Below, piece by piece: positions 25,259 to 34,650 of a DNA stretch of 64,000 nucleotides. The stretch is from Microbulbifer guangxiensis. GTDB taxonomy: Bacteria > Pseudomonadota > Gammaproteobacteria > Pseudomonadales > Cellvibrionaceae. The position numbers were made by a program, and so were the translations under genes. The first letter of the stretch is position 1. Every line of letters starts with the position of its first letter. Below the pieces are notes generated by a model. The model ran no database searches. It saw nothing but the letters and a program-made list of their open reading frames with translations, and was not told where the DNA came from. The DNA lies in NCBI RefSeq assembly GCF_021729075.1, contig NZ_JAJSAQ010000002.1, forward strand, positions 124,001 through 188,000, in the 5' to 3' direction.

Positions 25259-26056
25259 TTAAATCCCTCCAAAGAGTTTTACCCTGCACCAGCTACAGCT
25301 GTCCCAAGTCAAAACTTACATATAAACATCCAATGCTTGGAGTCGTATGGGAGGGCGGTTAGTGAAGTCGTATATTTTTATCCGGTAAATTTATACAAAT
25401 TCACATTGGCATTATCAACAAATACATCAAAACAATAACAACTGATACCCAGCTCCACGGCTTATCTGGACAACATAATTAACATTTGGCGACACAAAGT
25501 CAGATCCCGAAACTCTCTTTTACCTATCTGGGTTTACAAGTGCCTGAAACAGGATACTTCTATTGAAGGCGGTGTCTGAAAAAATCAGGCGCAGGGAGTG
25601 CCCCTCTGCAAGCCAATTTCTGCCTGCCTTTTTTGCATTTAATTCCTATACCTGACTACCAGCGGAATCGCGTCGACTTTGCGACATAAGTTAAATGGCT
25701 TAGGCTGCCATCGAAATACGCGACCATATCCAGAAGCTGATTTGGCAAAAAAGCAAATTGATTTAATTTGAGCCAGCTGCACTGGATAGAGAAAGTCAGA
25801 TATATCGGCCGTCCCTAACTGAAGAAAAGCAGAGATATCTGCTGAGCTTTTTGAAACGGGCGATATGCTTATCTATCGCCCACAGTCGGCACCGATATTG
25901 CTCTGCAATTTACTATCGCCTGGCCTCACGAGCCATAACCAACTGATTTCCTGTAAAAAAATTGTGCCGGCGCAGAGGCGTCGGCTACTGGACCAATTCA
26001 GAAAATCGGCAACTGGGACTATTCAAGCACACTTCTGCTCTGGCCACTTGTTCTAC
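25259..26056. other. AT-rich intergenic region, 798 bp, no intact gene
   Basis: Lies between the starts of the DUF305 gene and the end of the dienelactone hydrolase gene. Composition is clearly more AT-rich than its surroundings. No reading frame has a family motif. One stretch around 25775-25900 reads on the plus strand as a plausible helical peptide, but it has no start and degenerates, so it may be a remnant of a lost gene. It also contains the hairpin at 25858-25881. The promoter of the DUF305 gene should be near 25300-25400. Confidence 0.5.
25858..25881. other. Perfect inverted repeat in the AT-rich gap
   Basis: GGGCGATA and TATCGCCC are exact 8-base arms around TGCTTATC. A smaller dyad (GCAGA-GATA-TCTGC) lies about 20 bp upstream. 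The pair could be transcript-end structures or remains of a mobile element. Role unknown. Confidence 0.4.
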
Positions 26057-26944
26057 TCAAACAAGATTTCGCTCAAACAGCACCAGCAATTCCCGCCAGG
26101 CGCGCTCCGCCTGCTTCGGGTTATGAGCCATGGAATCTGGAGGACACCAGCCGTGCAGGGTGTCTTCATAGACTTCAACTTCAGCGGGCACGCCGGCCTT
26201 ATCAAATGCTTTGCGCAGTTCGACTTTCGCCTCGGGATCACGCTCGTCATCGTTTGCGGCAATCGCCACCAGGAATCCGGCCCGTATCTCGGGGATTAAA
26301 CGGTGTGGACTATCGGGTTTATCGGTCACCAATCTGCCACCATGGAAGGAGGCGCCGGCGCCAATGCGCTCGGGCATATCCGCTGCCAGGCGGAAGGCAT
26401 AGGAACCGGTCATGCAGTAGCCCATCACGCCGGCCGGCTTTGAGGAATCCACGGCAGGTTGCTGGTCGAGGAATTGGATAAACGCGCGACCGTCGGTGAT
26501 GCACGTCTCAGGAGAGAGGGAGCCCGCCTGCTCGCGAGCCCTGGGCCAGATTGACTTGCGCAACTCCGGGCTTATCAGCTGAGCATCATCCGGCACCAAC
26601 TGGTCCTTCATGGTGCGGTAATAGGGATTGACCACCAGCACTGCGTAACCGGATTCTGCCAGCCGCTTGCCCATTTGCCGGTAGGCCGGACGCAGACCAA
26701 AGATATCCGGCCACAGGATTACGGCGGGATGCCGGCCGCTCTGCGGATGGACGAAATAGCCATTGGCCTCACCATCCAGGGTCGGCACTGAGACAGTTGA
26801 CTCCCTGACCGCCAGCGCCTGCGCTGGTGCCGGCAGCATGCTGGCCAGTGCCGCACCCAGGCCGAGCCTGCCGAAATCGCGGCGACTGATGCCGCGACTG
26901 AAAAAATATGCCTCGGCGTCCCTGCCGGTCAGTTCATCACACAT
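26057..26944 (-). CDS. Tat-exported dienelactone hydrolase family protein
   Basis: 295-aa alpha/beta hydrolase. A twin-arginine signal (SRRDFGRLGLGAAL) near residues 18-31 directs export, followed by APAQALA. The hydrolase domain has the DLH elbow GYCMTGSY with a Cys nucleophile, an acid in the AANDDERD region and His in LHGWCPP. Substrates of the family include dienelactones and other small esters. I start at the ATG at 26944 (AGAGAGG upstream), which puts the Tat motif in the usual place; the longer open frame upstream to 27055 lacks sense. Divergent from the M20 amidohydrolase gene. Confidence 0.88.
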   Translation of the reverse strand: MCDELTGRDAEAYFFSRGISRRDFGRLGLGAALASMLPAPAQALAVRESTVSVPTLDGEANGYFVHPQSGRHPAVILWPDIFGLRPAYRQMGKRLAESGYAVLVVNPYYRTMKDQLVPDDAQLISPELRKSIWPRAREQAGSLSPETCITDGRAFIQFLDQQPAVDSSKPAGVMGYCMTGSYAFRLAADMPERIGAGASFHGGRLVTDKPDSPHRLIPEIRAGFLVAIAANDDERDPEAKVELRKAFDKAGVPAEVEVYEDTLHGWCPPDSMAHNPKQAERAWRELLVLFERNLV

Positions 26945-27121
26945 GCTCACAGCCCTCTCTGGCGGATATGTTATCTTCCTCTTTAGTACGCAAAGGTGCC
27001 GGCCCCGGTTTAGTACCGTATTTGGTCGCACCACCAGCGGGTCGGCCAATAGCACAAAGGCACCCCCTTAATGTGTCAGCAAAACGCGAGAACCACAAAT
27101 AACATAAAGACAGGAACTGCC

Positions 27122-28588
27122 ATGATCCGAACCACTCTCGTCTCACTGGCCTCTGTGGCCCTGGCCGGGGTCATTTCCTCGGTCCACGCCTACGACAAAT
27201 CCACCCTCAGTTCCGATGCCGACTGGGTCAGTGCCCAGTCCGAGCGTATCGCGCCGCAGGCCACGGGCCTCGCCGACAACCTGTGGAACTGGGCCGAAGT
27301 CGGCTACCAGGAAACTCGCAGCAGCGCGGCGATCCAGGATCACCTGAGGGAAGCGGGTTTCGAAATCGAGACTCGGGTCGCCGACATCCCCACCGCCTTT
27401 GTCGCCACCTACCGCCAGGGTCGTGGCGGCCCGGTGATCGGCTTGCTGGCGGAAATGGATGCCCTGCCGGGCGTCTCCCAGGAGGCAATCCCTGAACACA
27501 GTCCGATCGAAGGTCAGGTGGCCGGCCATGCCTGTGGTCATCACCTGTTCGGTGCCGGCTCCACCGCCGCGGCCATCATGTTGAGCCGCTGGCTCGAGGA
27601 AAGCGGCACCCCCGGTGAGATCCGCCTGTACGGCACCCCGGCGGAAGAGGGCGGCTCAGGCAAGGTGTATATGGTTCGCGAAGGTGCTTTCGAAGGCACT
27701 GACGTGGTGCTGCAGTGGCATCCGAGTGATCGCAACGCCGCCCTGCCCCGCTCCAGCCTGGCCAACCGCTCGGCCAAATTCCGCTTCAAGGGCGTGGCCA
27801 GCCATGCAGCGGCTGCCCCCGAGCGCGGCCGCTCGGCCCTCGATGGTGTCGAGGCCATGAACTTTATGGTGAATATGCTGCGTGAACACGTGCCGGACAG
27901 CACCCGCATCCACTACGTGATCACCAATGGCGGCGGCGCACCCAATGTGGTGCCGGCGGATGCCGAGGTGTTCTACTACGTGCGCGACAACACTGCCGCA
28001 GACCTGGAACCCATCTGGGAGCGCGTGGAACAGATTGCCAGAGCCGCAGCCCAGGGCACCGGCACCGGCGTTGAGTGGGAAGTGATCCATGGCAATCACA
28101 GCCTGCTGCCAAACCAGGTTCTGAACCGCCTGCTGGATGCCAGCATGCGCGAGTTTGGCGGTATCGAATACTCCCCTGCCGAACAGAAATTCGCCGAGAG
28201 TCTCGGAGGGCTGGCGCACCGCCCCAACCATGAACTCGGTGACCAGGCCAGGATCGCGGACTACAACCCGTCCGAGAAGCCCAGTTCCGGCTCTACCGAT
28301 GTCGGTGATGTCAGCTGGAATGTGCCGACCGGGGGCTTCCGCGCCGCCACCTGGGTGCCCGGCACCTCGGCCCATACCTGGCAGGCAGTAGCCGCCGGCG
28401 GCACCAGCATCGGCCACAAAGGCATGCTGCTGGCGGCGGAAACATTGACTCTCGCTGGAATCCAGCTGTTGAGGGATCCGGCACTGGTGGCAAAGGCGCA
28501 GCAGGAGTTCGAGCAGAAGCGCGGTGATGACTTCAACTATGTGCCGCTGCTGGGTGACCGCGAGCCGCCACTGGATTACCGCAAATAA
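27122..28588 (+). CDS. Exported M20-family amidohydrolase (AbgB-like)
   Basis: 488-aa metallohydrolase with a signal peptide (SLASVALAGVISSVHA). Its organisation follows p-aminobenzoyl-glutamate hydrolase AbgB and related M20D amidohydrolases: metal ligands in HACGHHLFGAGS, the catalytic/ligand Glu pair in TPAEEGGSGK, His in the dimerisation-domain segment VASHAAAAPERGRSALD, and a C-terminal ligand His in the AHTWQAVA or GHKGM segments. The likely reaction is hydrolysis of an N-acyl or amide bond on a small substrate. The ATG at 27122 has AGGA eight bases upstream. A lipoprotein gene follows after 13 bp. Confidence 0.87.
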   Translation: MIRTTLVSLASVALAGVISSVHAYDKSTLSSDADWVSAQSERIAPQATGLADNLWNWAEVGYQETRSSAAIQDHLREAGFEIETRVADIPTAFVATYRQGRGGPVIGLLAEMDALPGVSQEAIPEHSPIEGQVAGHACGHHLFGAGSTAAAIMLSRWLEESGTPGEIRLYGTPAEEGGSGKVYMVREGAFEGTDVVLQWHPSDRNAALPRSSLANRSAKFRFKGVASHAAAAPERGRSALDGVEAMNFMVNMLREHVPDSTRIHYVITNGGGAPNVVPADAEVFYYVRDNTAADLEPIWERVEQIARAAAQGTGTGVEWEVIHGNHSLLPNQVLNRLLDASMREFGGIEYSPAEQKFAESLGGLAHRPNHELGDQARIADYNPSEKPSSGSTDVGDVSWNVPTGGFRAATWVPGTSAHTWQAVAAGGTSIGHKGMLLAAETLTLAGIQLLRDPALVAKAQQEFEQKRGDDFNYVPLLGDREPPLDYRK

Positions 28589-28601
28589 ACCGAGGAACAC
28601 C

Positions 28602-29078
28602 ATGAAAGCTGTATTAAGCGTCTTTTTATTAAGCTTGCTCACCGCGTGCACCTCTACGGCACCAGTGGATGCCATCAAGCCCGATGACTCGCTTGCAACC
28701 ACAGAACGCCGAAACAAAATGATCGGCACCTGGTTCGGAGACACTGTAACCAAAGACGGCGGCCGTAAAATGCACATTGTGCAGCGGCATCCCGATGGCA
28801 CCCAACGCATTGACTTCAAACTGATCGGTGCTGATGGAACAGTGACCGAGCAATCGGAAATTGGTGTATGGGGAATTTCGGGCCCTATTTACTTTGTCGC
28901 CATTCGCGGCTTTATCGAGGGACAGCAGGTCTATCCGGCGGATACATCAAGCCCCTACCTTTATGATGCCTACGAGATTCTCGAGCTAACCCCGCAAGTC
29001 TTTCGCTACCGGCATATGGATAACGACAACGAATACATGATCAGCCGAGTAGAGGACGGGTTTTCCTTCCCCGAGTGA
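28602..29078 (+). CDS. Small lipoprotein of unknown function
   Basis: 158 aa. Signal peptide with lipobox LTAC (LLSLLTACTS), then a compact beta-rich domain: MIGTWFGDTV, KMHIVQRHPDGTQRIDFK, GVWGISGPIYFV. The GTW...DGT...GxW pattern is reminiscent of small lipocalin-like lipoproteins, but I cannot assign a family. CGAGGAACACC precedes the ATG at 28602. It starts 13 bp after the amidohydrolase, so they are probably co-transcribed. A strong hairpin lies 40 bp after the stop. Confidence 0.78.
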   Translation: MKAVLSVFLLSLLTACTSTAPVDAIKPDDSLATTERRNKMIGTWFGDTVTKDGGRKMHIVQRHPDGTQRIDFKLIGADGTVTEQSEIGVWGISGPIYFVAIRGFIEGQQVYPADTSSPYLYDAYEILELTPQVFRYRHMDNDNEYMISRVEDGFSFPE

Positions 29079-29118
29079 CGGTGGAGGCTCAATGAGAACA
29101 TAAGCCCTTCATCCCAAA

Positions 29119-29143
29119 CCGGTTTGGCGTGACGCCAAACCGG
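29119..29143 (+). terminator. Strong hairpin after the lipoprotein gene
   Basis: CCGGTTTGGCG-TGA-CGCCAAACCGG is an exact 11-bp stem with a three-base loop, 40 bp after the lipoprotein stop. It is followed by CCTCACCTTCCC, not a T-run, so termination efficiency is uncertain; 3'-end protection is an alternative. Confidence 0.55.
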
Positions 29144-29228
29144 CCTCACCTTCCCTTACCAGTACCACCTCATTAATCCAGCGCACCTATACTCGGCGTA
29201 ACAATGGCGAAGCTGGAGCGCTAAAGTT

Positions 29229-29843
29229 ATGCGATTTGCAATTGGGTTATTGTTATCACTGTTTGCGGGTTTTGCTATGGCGATTGAGGAGCCGGAATAC
29301 ACACTGATCGAGCAAGCCAAGCCATTCGAGCTGCGCAAATACAAGCCGAGGATTGTCGCCGAGGTTGTGGTAGGCGGCTCCATGGAGGAAGCCTCAGGTA
29401 CAGGATTCCGGCTACTCGCCAACTATATCTTCGGTAACAACACCGCGCGATCCGGAGGCAGCGAGAAGATCGAGATGACGGCACCGGTGGCCATGGAACC
29501 CCGGTCAGAAAAGATCAGCATGACCGCTCCGGTCAGCATGGAGCAATCTTCAGGCAAGTGGCGGGTCACCTTTGTCATGCCCAGCCAGTACACCATGGAT
29601 ACGCTACCGCGGCCCAACAACCAGGCCGTGACTCTGCGTCAGATTCCCGAGAAAAGCTATGCGGTCATTCGTTTCTCGGGTTTCGCCGGAGAGAAAAAGG
29701 TGGCAGAAAAAACCGCCGAGTTAATGGACTGGATGGGCAGGCAAGGGCTCAACCCCACCGGGAACGCCGAGCTGGCCCGTTACAATCCCCCCTGGACCCT
29801 GCCCTTTCTGCGCAGGAACGAAATCATGGTCGAGTACAAATAG
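29229..29843 (+). CDS. SOUL-family heme-binding-like protein
   Basis: 204-aa exported protein: signal peptide to about residue 18, then a SOUL/HBP domain covering the rest. Typical blocks are YTLIEQAKPFELRKYKPRIVAEV near the mature N-terminus, the repeated KIEMTAPV / KISMTAPVSM segments, FVMPSQYTMDTLPRP and the C-terminal NPPWTLPFLRRNEIMVE. Bacterial members are presumed to bind heme or other tetrapyrroles; no ligand residue is universally conserved, so binding is inference. It stands alone, with a convergent gene downstream. Confidence 0.92.
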   Translation: MRFAIGLLLSLFAGFAMAIEEPEYTLIEQAKPFELRKYKPRIVAEVVVGGSMEEASGTGFRLLANYIFGNNTARSGGSEKIEMTAPVAMEPRSEKISMTAPVSMEQSSGKWRVTFVMPSQYTMDTLPRPNNQAVTLRQIPEKSYAVIRFSGFAGEKKVAEKTAELMDWMGRQGLNPTGNAELARYNPPWTLPFLRRNEIMVEYK

Positions 29844-29900
29844 CACTGGCGCATCGAGGCCCAGGTGATAGGGCCCGCACACAAACCGGGCTGCTCTTGC

Positions 29901-30815
29901 TCAGCGGCTTTTATTCAGACCAGTGCGGCCGCACTTCACTGAATCATCCTGACAGGCGTATTCCTGCATCGCCAGCGCCAGGGCATCGAACAACGGCCCC
30001 GCCCATTGCCGGCCGGCATCGATCGAGCCGGCCTTTTCGACGATGTCGATGGCCCGGGAGACCTCCATGATGGTCACGGTAGGACCAAACTCCGCTGCCC
30101 GTTCGATCAGAGGGTGCCAGGCTGCGGACGAACCCTCCTCATCGGAGTGACCGCCACGGACCCGCGCCCCCCGGTTACCCAACTGTATCTGCTCATAAAA
30201 TGGCGCGATACGGCGCTGGATGAGCGCCTCCCAGGCCTTGTTGCGGGGATTGGTCCCGGTGACCAGCATCTGCGCACCGGGCAGTGGGTTCTGGAGATTC
30301 GGGTTATGGGCATCTGCCGTGAGCAGGACGGTCTGGATATTGCGGTTGCCCTTGTGCAGACCGGCGATGAAGTGTTCAAAGGCCTGGTAGCCATCCAGGT
30401 TTTCGCCGTAGGCACTGATGGACGGCGTAAATACAACAAAACCCAACTGACACAGCCGCCTGGCCAGCTCTGCCTGCGTGATCAGGTTCCACTGTTGCCC
30501 GATCAACTGGCCATCCACCTGCGCCCCCGGCATCATCCCACCCGGCCTTGTGTACTGCATGGGCAGTACGGCAATCGGTCGGTCAGTCTCCACCCTGATG
30601 GCAGCGACATCGGCATGTGTCCAGTTGTCGCCGGTGTAATTGAACTGGACCCGATACGGACCTTTCCCCTTGGTATAGGTGAAACTTCTCTGCTCATCCA
30701 CGATGCGGGTTGGCGGCAAGGGATCCCCACAGGCACTGTGATCGGAAAAAGCCATTGCGGAGAGAGAAGGGAGGAGACTGCACAGCAGCACGGGTAGGCA
30801 GTGTGACTTTTTCAT
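29901..30815 (-). CDS. Exported protein of unknown function, 304 aa
   Basis: Begins with a signal peptide (LPVLLCSLLPSLSAMA). The mature part has an alternating alpha/beta look: IRVETDRPIAVLPMQY, ITQAELARRLCQLGFVVFTPS, QTVLLTADAHNP, then TNPRNKAWEALIQRRIAPFYEQ and VTIMEVSRAIDIVEKAG near the end, plus four Cys residues. The succession of strands, a late Glu in IMEVS and an Arg-rich segment loosely recall N-acetylmuramoyl amidase folds, but the expected HxGH start is absent. I therefore assign no family. Convergent with the SOUL gene. Confidence 0.7.
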   Translation of the reverse strand: MKKSHCLPVLLCSLLPSLSAMAFSDHSACGDPLPPTRIVDEQRSFTYTKGKGPYRVQFNYTGDNWTHADVAAIRVETDRPIAVLPMQYTRPGGMMPGAQVDGQLIGQQWNLITQAELARRLCQLGFVVFTPSISAYGENLDGYQAFEHFIAGLHKGNRNIQTVLLTADAHNPNLQNPLPGAQMLVTGTNPRNKAWEALIQRRIAPFYEQIQLGNRGARVRGGHSDEEGSSAAWHPLIERAAEFGPTVTIMEVSRAIDIVEKAGSIDAGRQWAGPLFDALALAMQEYACQDDSVKCGRTGLNKSR

Positions 30816-31125
30816 AGAATCCCTGTCAGCTACGGGGTTGGGTGGGTACAGCTCAGGGGAAACAGAAAGTCTACCAGCAGTTGTGTCCCCGCCGGTAGAT
30901 GGAATTGATCGCAGTGGCCGATGGGCAAGCTGGACCTTTTCGCTGGCAGCCCCGGCGCATTGGCTGTAGCGTGAGCACGATTCTGTCCACTGCCCTCTCT
31001 TTGCCGATTACCTTCAGGGACCCAACCGCCTGTTCCTTGAGTGGGCATTGGTTTGAAGGCCGGGCGACCTGCGGTAGTGATGGGAAAAGAAATTTCCGGC
31101 CGGTTCTCATCGCCGACCGGGGCCA
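30816..31125. other. Intergenic region, 310 bp, no supported gene
   Basis: Lies between the DNA glycosylase stop and the start of the unknown exported protein gene (both minus strand). Frames on both strands are open for 80-98 codons, including one overlapping the glycosylase stop as TGATG, but their products are Pro/Arg/Gly-rich and lack any motif. I treat the region as leader sequence. Confidence 0.4.
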
Positions 31126-31794
31126 TCAGCCGACGGAATAGGCGAGGATCTGGCTGATTTCACTGAGGCTTCGGCCGGACTCCTGTCGCCACTGGTTCAG
31201 CGCCGACTGAACCGCAGCCAGGTCCCTCTGCGACGACGGTGACTTGAGCACGACACCCTCCCGCACCAGCGCCTGCACCATATCCGGCGAGAAGATCGGG
31301 GTATCCACCCCCATGCGCCGCAGGAACACCTGCGCCGTGCGGCCACCGAGGCGGGAGCCGCCTTTCTGCAGGGCGCGGAGGTTATCGACGTAGCTGGCCG
31401 CATCCCAGCCGGCGAAATAATGGCCCAGCCCATTGTGAGCCCGGGACAGCTCCAGGAAGAAGGTCGCGTTGTCCCGGATTGCCTTTGTCTTGGCCCAGTG
31501 GCGGATCATGCCGTCCTGCTTCATCACGTCTTCCAGCGCCTCATCCGGCATGAAGGCACAGTGATGCAGGTCGAAGCCGTGGAAGATCTCTTCGATACGC
31601 GGCCATTTATTCCGCACCACGGTCCAGTTGAACCCCGCCTGCATCACAGCACGGGATGCCTCGGACAGCCAGCGGCTGTCGGCGATTTTACGCAGGGCTG
31701 CGGCCGGCTCTGGTCTGGCCAGCTGGCTGTTCAAGGCCCTGCGGCTGCCAAAACGTTCGATTACCGGGGCCTCTATGTCATCGAATACGCGCAT
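31126..31794 (-). CDS. DNA-3-methyladenine glycosylase I family protein
   Basis: 222-aa helix-hairpin-helix-fold protein related to Tag, which excises 3-methyladenine. Visible landmarks are ADSRWLSEASRAVMQAGFNWTVV, matching the Tag fold's substrate pocket (QAG-W), WPRIEEIFHGFD, and the later GGRTAQVFLRRMGVDT helical region resembling the HhH/DNA-contact part. The zinc-binding Cys/His residues of E. coli Tag are not present, so it belongs to the non-zinc branch and its base specificity is unproven. The ATG at 31794 has AGAGGGA upstream. Divergent from the thiolase gene. Confidence 0.8.
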   Translation of the reverse strand: MRVFDDIEAPVIERFGSRRALNSQLARPEPAAALRKIADSRWLSEASRAVMQAGFNWTVVRNKWPRIEEIFHGFDLHHCAFMPDEALEDVMKQDGMIRHWAKTKAIRDNATFFLELSRAHNGLGHYFAGWDAASYVDNLRALQKGGSRLGGRTAQVFLRRMGVDTPIFSPDMVQALVREGVVLKSPSSQRDLAAVQSALNQWRQESGRSLSEISQILAYSVG

Positions 31795-31973
31795 TTGTGA
31801 TCCCTCTTCCCGTAACAAATCAAAGTCGATTATGCCGCAAAGTGGAGCCTGGGCACTGACCGCCTCCCCCTGAGCGAATCAGCCAGCCGCCCTGTCTCAC
31901 TTTAACCTGCCCTGCGGCGCCCGCAGCCGATAACCTACGCTGAAACCAATCACAGCCAGACAAGGGACGCCCC

Positions 31974-33257
31974 ATGCAGATCGGAGAACCCCGCCGCGTC
32001 GCGATCGTCGCCGCCAACCGCATTCCGTTTGCCCGCTCAAACACTGCGTATGCTGAGCTCAGCAACCAGACGATGCTGACCGATACCCTGCGCGGGCTCG
32101 TTGACCAGTGCGGCCTGAGGGGACAGAAGCTCGGCGAGGTGGCCGGCGGTGCGGTGCAGAAGCATGCCAGCGACTGGAATCTGGTGCGGGAATCGGTGCT
32201 GGGCTGCGGCCTGGATCCGCATACGCCGGCCTACGACATCCAGCAGGCCTGTGGCACCAGCCTGGAAGCCACCATCCTGGTGGCGAACAAGATCGCCCTG
32301 GGGCAGATCGACAGCGGCATTGCCTGTGGCACCGATACCACCTCGGACATCCCCATGGGTGCCAACCACGACCTGCGCCGCGCGCTGGTGAAGGTGAACG
32401 CCGCCCGCACCACCGGGGACCGGATCAAGGCCGCCCTCAAGCTGCTGAACCCCAAGCACCTGCTGCCGGAGATGCCCACCGGCGCTGAGCCCCGCACCGG
32501 CAAAACCATGGGCCAGCACGCCCAGATCACGGCGAAGAAATTCGGCATCAGCCGGGAAGCCCAGGATGCGCTGGCCCTGGCCAGCCACCAGAACCTGGCC
32601 CGGGCCTATGACGAGGGCTTCTTCGATGACCTGGTAATGCCCTACCACGGGCTGAAACGGGACAACAACCTGCGTGCAGATGCCACGCTAGAGAAAATGG
32701 CCAAACTGAAACCCGCGTTTGACCGCGACAGTGGCACCATTACCGCCGCCAATGCCACCCCGTTTACCGATGGCGCTTCCGCCGTGCTGCTGGCCAGTGA
32801 AGAATGGGCGAGGGAGCGCGGACTCCCCATCCTTGCCTATATCACTGCCGGTGAAGTGGCAGCGGTCGACTACGTGAACGGCAATGAGGGCCTGCTGATG
32901 GGCGGTGCCTACGCCATCCCGCGCATGCTGGCCAAGCGCGGGCTGACGCTGCAGGATTTCGATTACTACGAGATTCACGAGGCCTTCGCGGCAGTGGTGC
33001 TGTGCACGCTCGCCGCGCTGGAATCCGATGAATTCTGCCGCGACAGGCTCGGCCTCGAACAGGCCTTGGGCAACATCGATCGCAGCAAGCTGAATGTGAA
33101 AGGCAGCTCCATCGCCACCGGCCACCCGTTTGCCGCTACCGGGGGGCGTATCGTCGGCACCCTGGCAAAAATCCTCAATGAAAAGGGCTCCGGCCGCGGG
33201 CTGATTTCCGTCTGCGCTGCCGGCGGCCAGGCCGTGACGGCCATCCTGGAAAAATAA
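31974..33257 (+). CDS. Acetyl-CoA C-acyltransferase (FadI-type thiolase)
   Basis: 427-aa thiolase catalysing cleavage of 3-ketoacyl-CoA or its reverse condensation. The acylated Cys is in QQACGTSLEA, the His of the active site in YYEIHEAFAAV, GHPFAATGGR holds the second His, and the C-terminal catalytic Cys lies in SVCAAGGQ. Length and motifs fit the FadI/long thiolase group. AAGGGA precedes the start. It is followed after 22 bp by a high-molecular-weight FabG, a pairing usually linked to fatty-acid oxidation or 3-ketoacyl chemistry. Confidence 0.93.
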   Translation: MQIGEPRRVAIVAANRIPFARSNTAYAELSNQTMLTDTLRGLVDQCGLRGQKLGEVAGGAVQKHASDWNLVRESVLGCGLDPHTPAYDIQQACGTSLEATILVANKIALGQIDSGIACGTDTTSDIPMGANHDLRRALVKVNAARTTGDRIKAALKLLNPKHLLPEMPTGAEPRTGKTMGQHAQITAKKFGISREAQDALALASHQNLARAYDEGFFDDLVMPYHGLKRDNNLRADATLEKMAKLKPAFDRDSGTITAANATPFTDGASAVLLASEEWARERGLPILAYITAGEVAAVDYVNGNEGLLMGGAYAIPRMLAKRGLTLQDFDYYEIHEAFAAVVLCTLAALESDEFCRDRLGLEQALGNIDRSKLNVKGSSIATGHPFAATGGRIVGTLAKILNEKGSGRGLISVCAAGGQAVTAILEK

Positions 33258-33279
33258 CGACAGAAGATCAAAGAACTCC

Positions 33280-34638
33280 ATGTCTGACCTGCTGCAAAAC
33301 CTGAACAAAAATCCGCTGACTGGCTGGCTGACAAAAGCCCTGGGTCTGCCGAATCCGGTCATCCTTGCGCGTGAAAGCGGTCCATACCGGGCCCAGCCTT
33401 TCAAGGGCAAACGCGTGCTGCTGTTAGGTGCTGCCAGCGGTAACCTGGAAACTGTCCTGCGGCAGATACTCGAGGCTGCCGGTGCGGAGATCCACGATGC
33501 CGAACCGCAGTCCGGCGACGAACGTTTCGATATCCTGATACTGGACGCAACCGGGCTAGAGACCACTGCCGATTACAACAGCCTCTACGAGCGCCTGCAT
33601 CCGGTAGCGCGTCGCATCGGCACCAATGGCCGCGTCTTGCTGCTCGCCCCTGTACCTTCAGAAGCAAAGAGTGTGGAAGCGGCCGGTGTGGCGCGTGGGC
33701 TGGAGGGCTTCAGCCGCTCCCTCGGCAAGGAGCTGGGCCCCAGGGGTACCACTGTCAACCTGGCCTACGTGGCGCACGATGCCGGCGAGCGCCTTGATAT
33801 GGTGCTGCGCTTTTTCTGTGGACCGCAGACCGCCTATGTGTCTGGCCAGGCCATCACGGTAACCGCCCAGACCCGCGCCCCGGAGGTGCTGCCGCGGGAG
33901 CAACTGCTGGCTGGCAAGGTCGCCCTCGTCACCGGCGCCGCCCGTGGCATCGGCCTGGCGACCGCACAACGGCTGCGCCAGGAAGGCGCGGAGGTGATCT
34001 GCCTGGATATTACCGCCGCCTCGGAAGAGCTCGGGAGAGTAGCTCGGGAAATGGGAGCAACCCCACTGACACTGGATATCTCGGCCGGGGATGCGCCGCA
34101 AAAGCTGGTGCAGCTTGTCCGCGAACAGTTCGGCGGGCTGGATATTCTCGTGCACAATGCCGGCATTACCCGCGACAAGACGCTGGGCAAAATGCCGGAG
34201 CATTTCTGGCAGCAGGTCATGCAGGTCAACCTTGCGGCCATTATCGCCGCCGACGCGGCACTGCTGGAGGCGCAACTGATCCGCGATAGCGGGCGGCTGG
34301 TCTACTTATCATCGATGAGCGGCGTGGCGGGCAACTTCGGCCAGACGAACTACGCCACCACCAAGGCGGCCCTGATCGGCTATGTGGCGGCACTGGGGCC
34401 GAAGCTGGCCGAGCGCGGCATCTGCGCCAACGCCGTGGCACCCGGGTTTATCGAAACCGCCATGACCGATGCCATGCCCTTCTTTACCCGGGAGGCGGGC
34501 CGGCGGCTCAATTCCCTCAAGCAGGGCGGCCAGCCACGGGATGTGGCAGAACTGATCTGCTTCCTCGCCTCACCGGGCGCCAGCGGCATCAATGGCAACA
34601 CCATCCGGGTCTGCGGCCAGGGGCTGATCGGCGCCTGA
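33280..34638 (+). CDS. High-molecular-weight 3-oxoacyl-ACP/CoA reductase (FabG4-like)
   Basis: 452-aa two-domain SDR. The N-terminal half (about 1-200) is a Rossmann-like domain lacking catalytic residues, as in mycobacterial FabG4. The C-terminal half is a complete reductase: TGAARGIGLAT for NAD(P) binding, HNAGITRDKTLGKM with the catalytic Asn region, Ser in LSSMSG, YATTKAAL with the Tyr-x3-Lys pair, and the FabG C-terminus NGNTIRVCGQGL. It reduces 3-oxoacyl-CoA or -ACP; HMW FabGs prefer CoA substrates. It directly follows the thiolase gene. Confidence 0.92.
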   Translation: MSDLLQNLNKNPLTGWLTKALGLPNPVILARESGPYRAQPFKGKRVLLLGAASGNLETVLRQILEAAGAEIHDAEPQSGDERFDILILDATGLETTADYNSLYERLHPVARRIGTNGRVLLLAPVPSEAKSVEAAGVARGLEGFSRSLGKELGPRGTTVNLAYVAHDAGERLDMVLRFFCGPQTAYVSGQAITVTAQTRAPEVLPREQLLAGKVALVTGAARGIGLATAQRLRQEGAEVICLDITAASEELGRVAREMGATPLTLDISAGDAPQKLVQLVREQFGGLDILVHNAGITRDKTLGKMPEHFWQQVMQVNLAAIIAADAALLEAQLIRDSGRLVYLSSMSGVAGNFGQTNYATTKAALIGYVAALGPKLAERGICANAVAPGFIETAMTDAMPFFTREAGRRLNSLKQGGQPRDVAELICFLASPGASGINGNTIRVCGQGLIGA

Positions 34639-34650
34639 CGACATATGACT

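Noticed and set aside
25865-26299. 144-codon plus-strand frame over the end of the dienelactone hydrolase gene
   Set aside because: Most of it is the antisense shadow of the hydrolase; the start region lacks a ribosome site.
30830-31126. 98-codon frame overlapping the DNA glycosylase stop (TGATG) on the minus strand
   Set aside because: The start overlap looked operon-like, but the product is Pro/Gly/Arg-rich without motif, and the opposite strand is equally open. Not supported as a gene.
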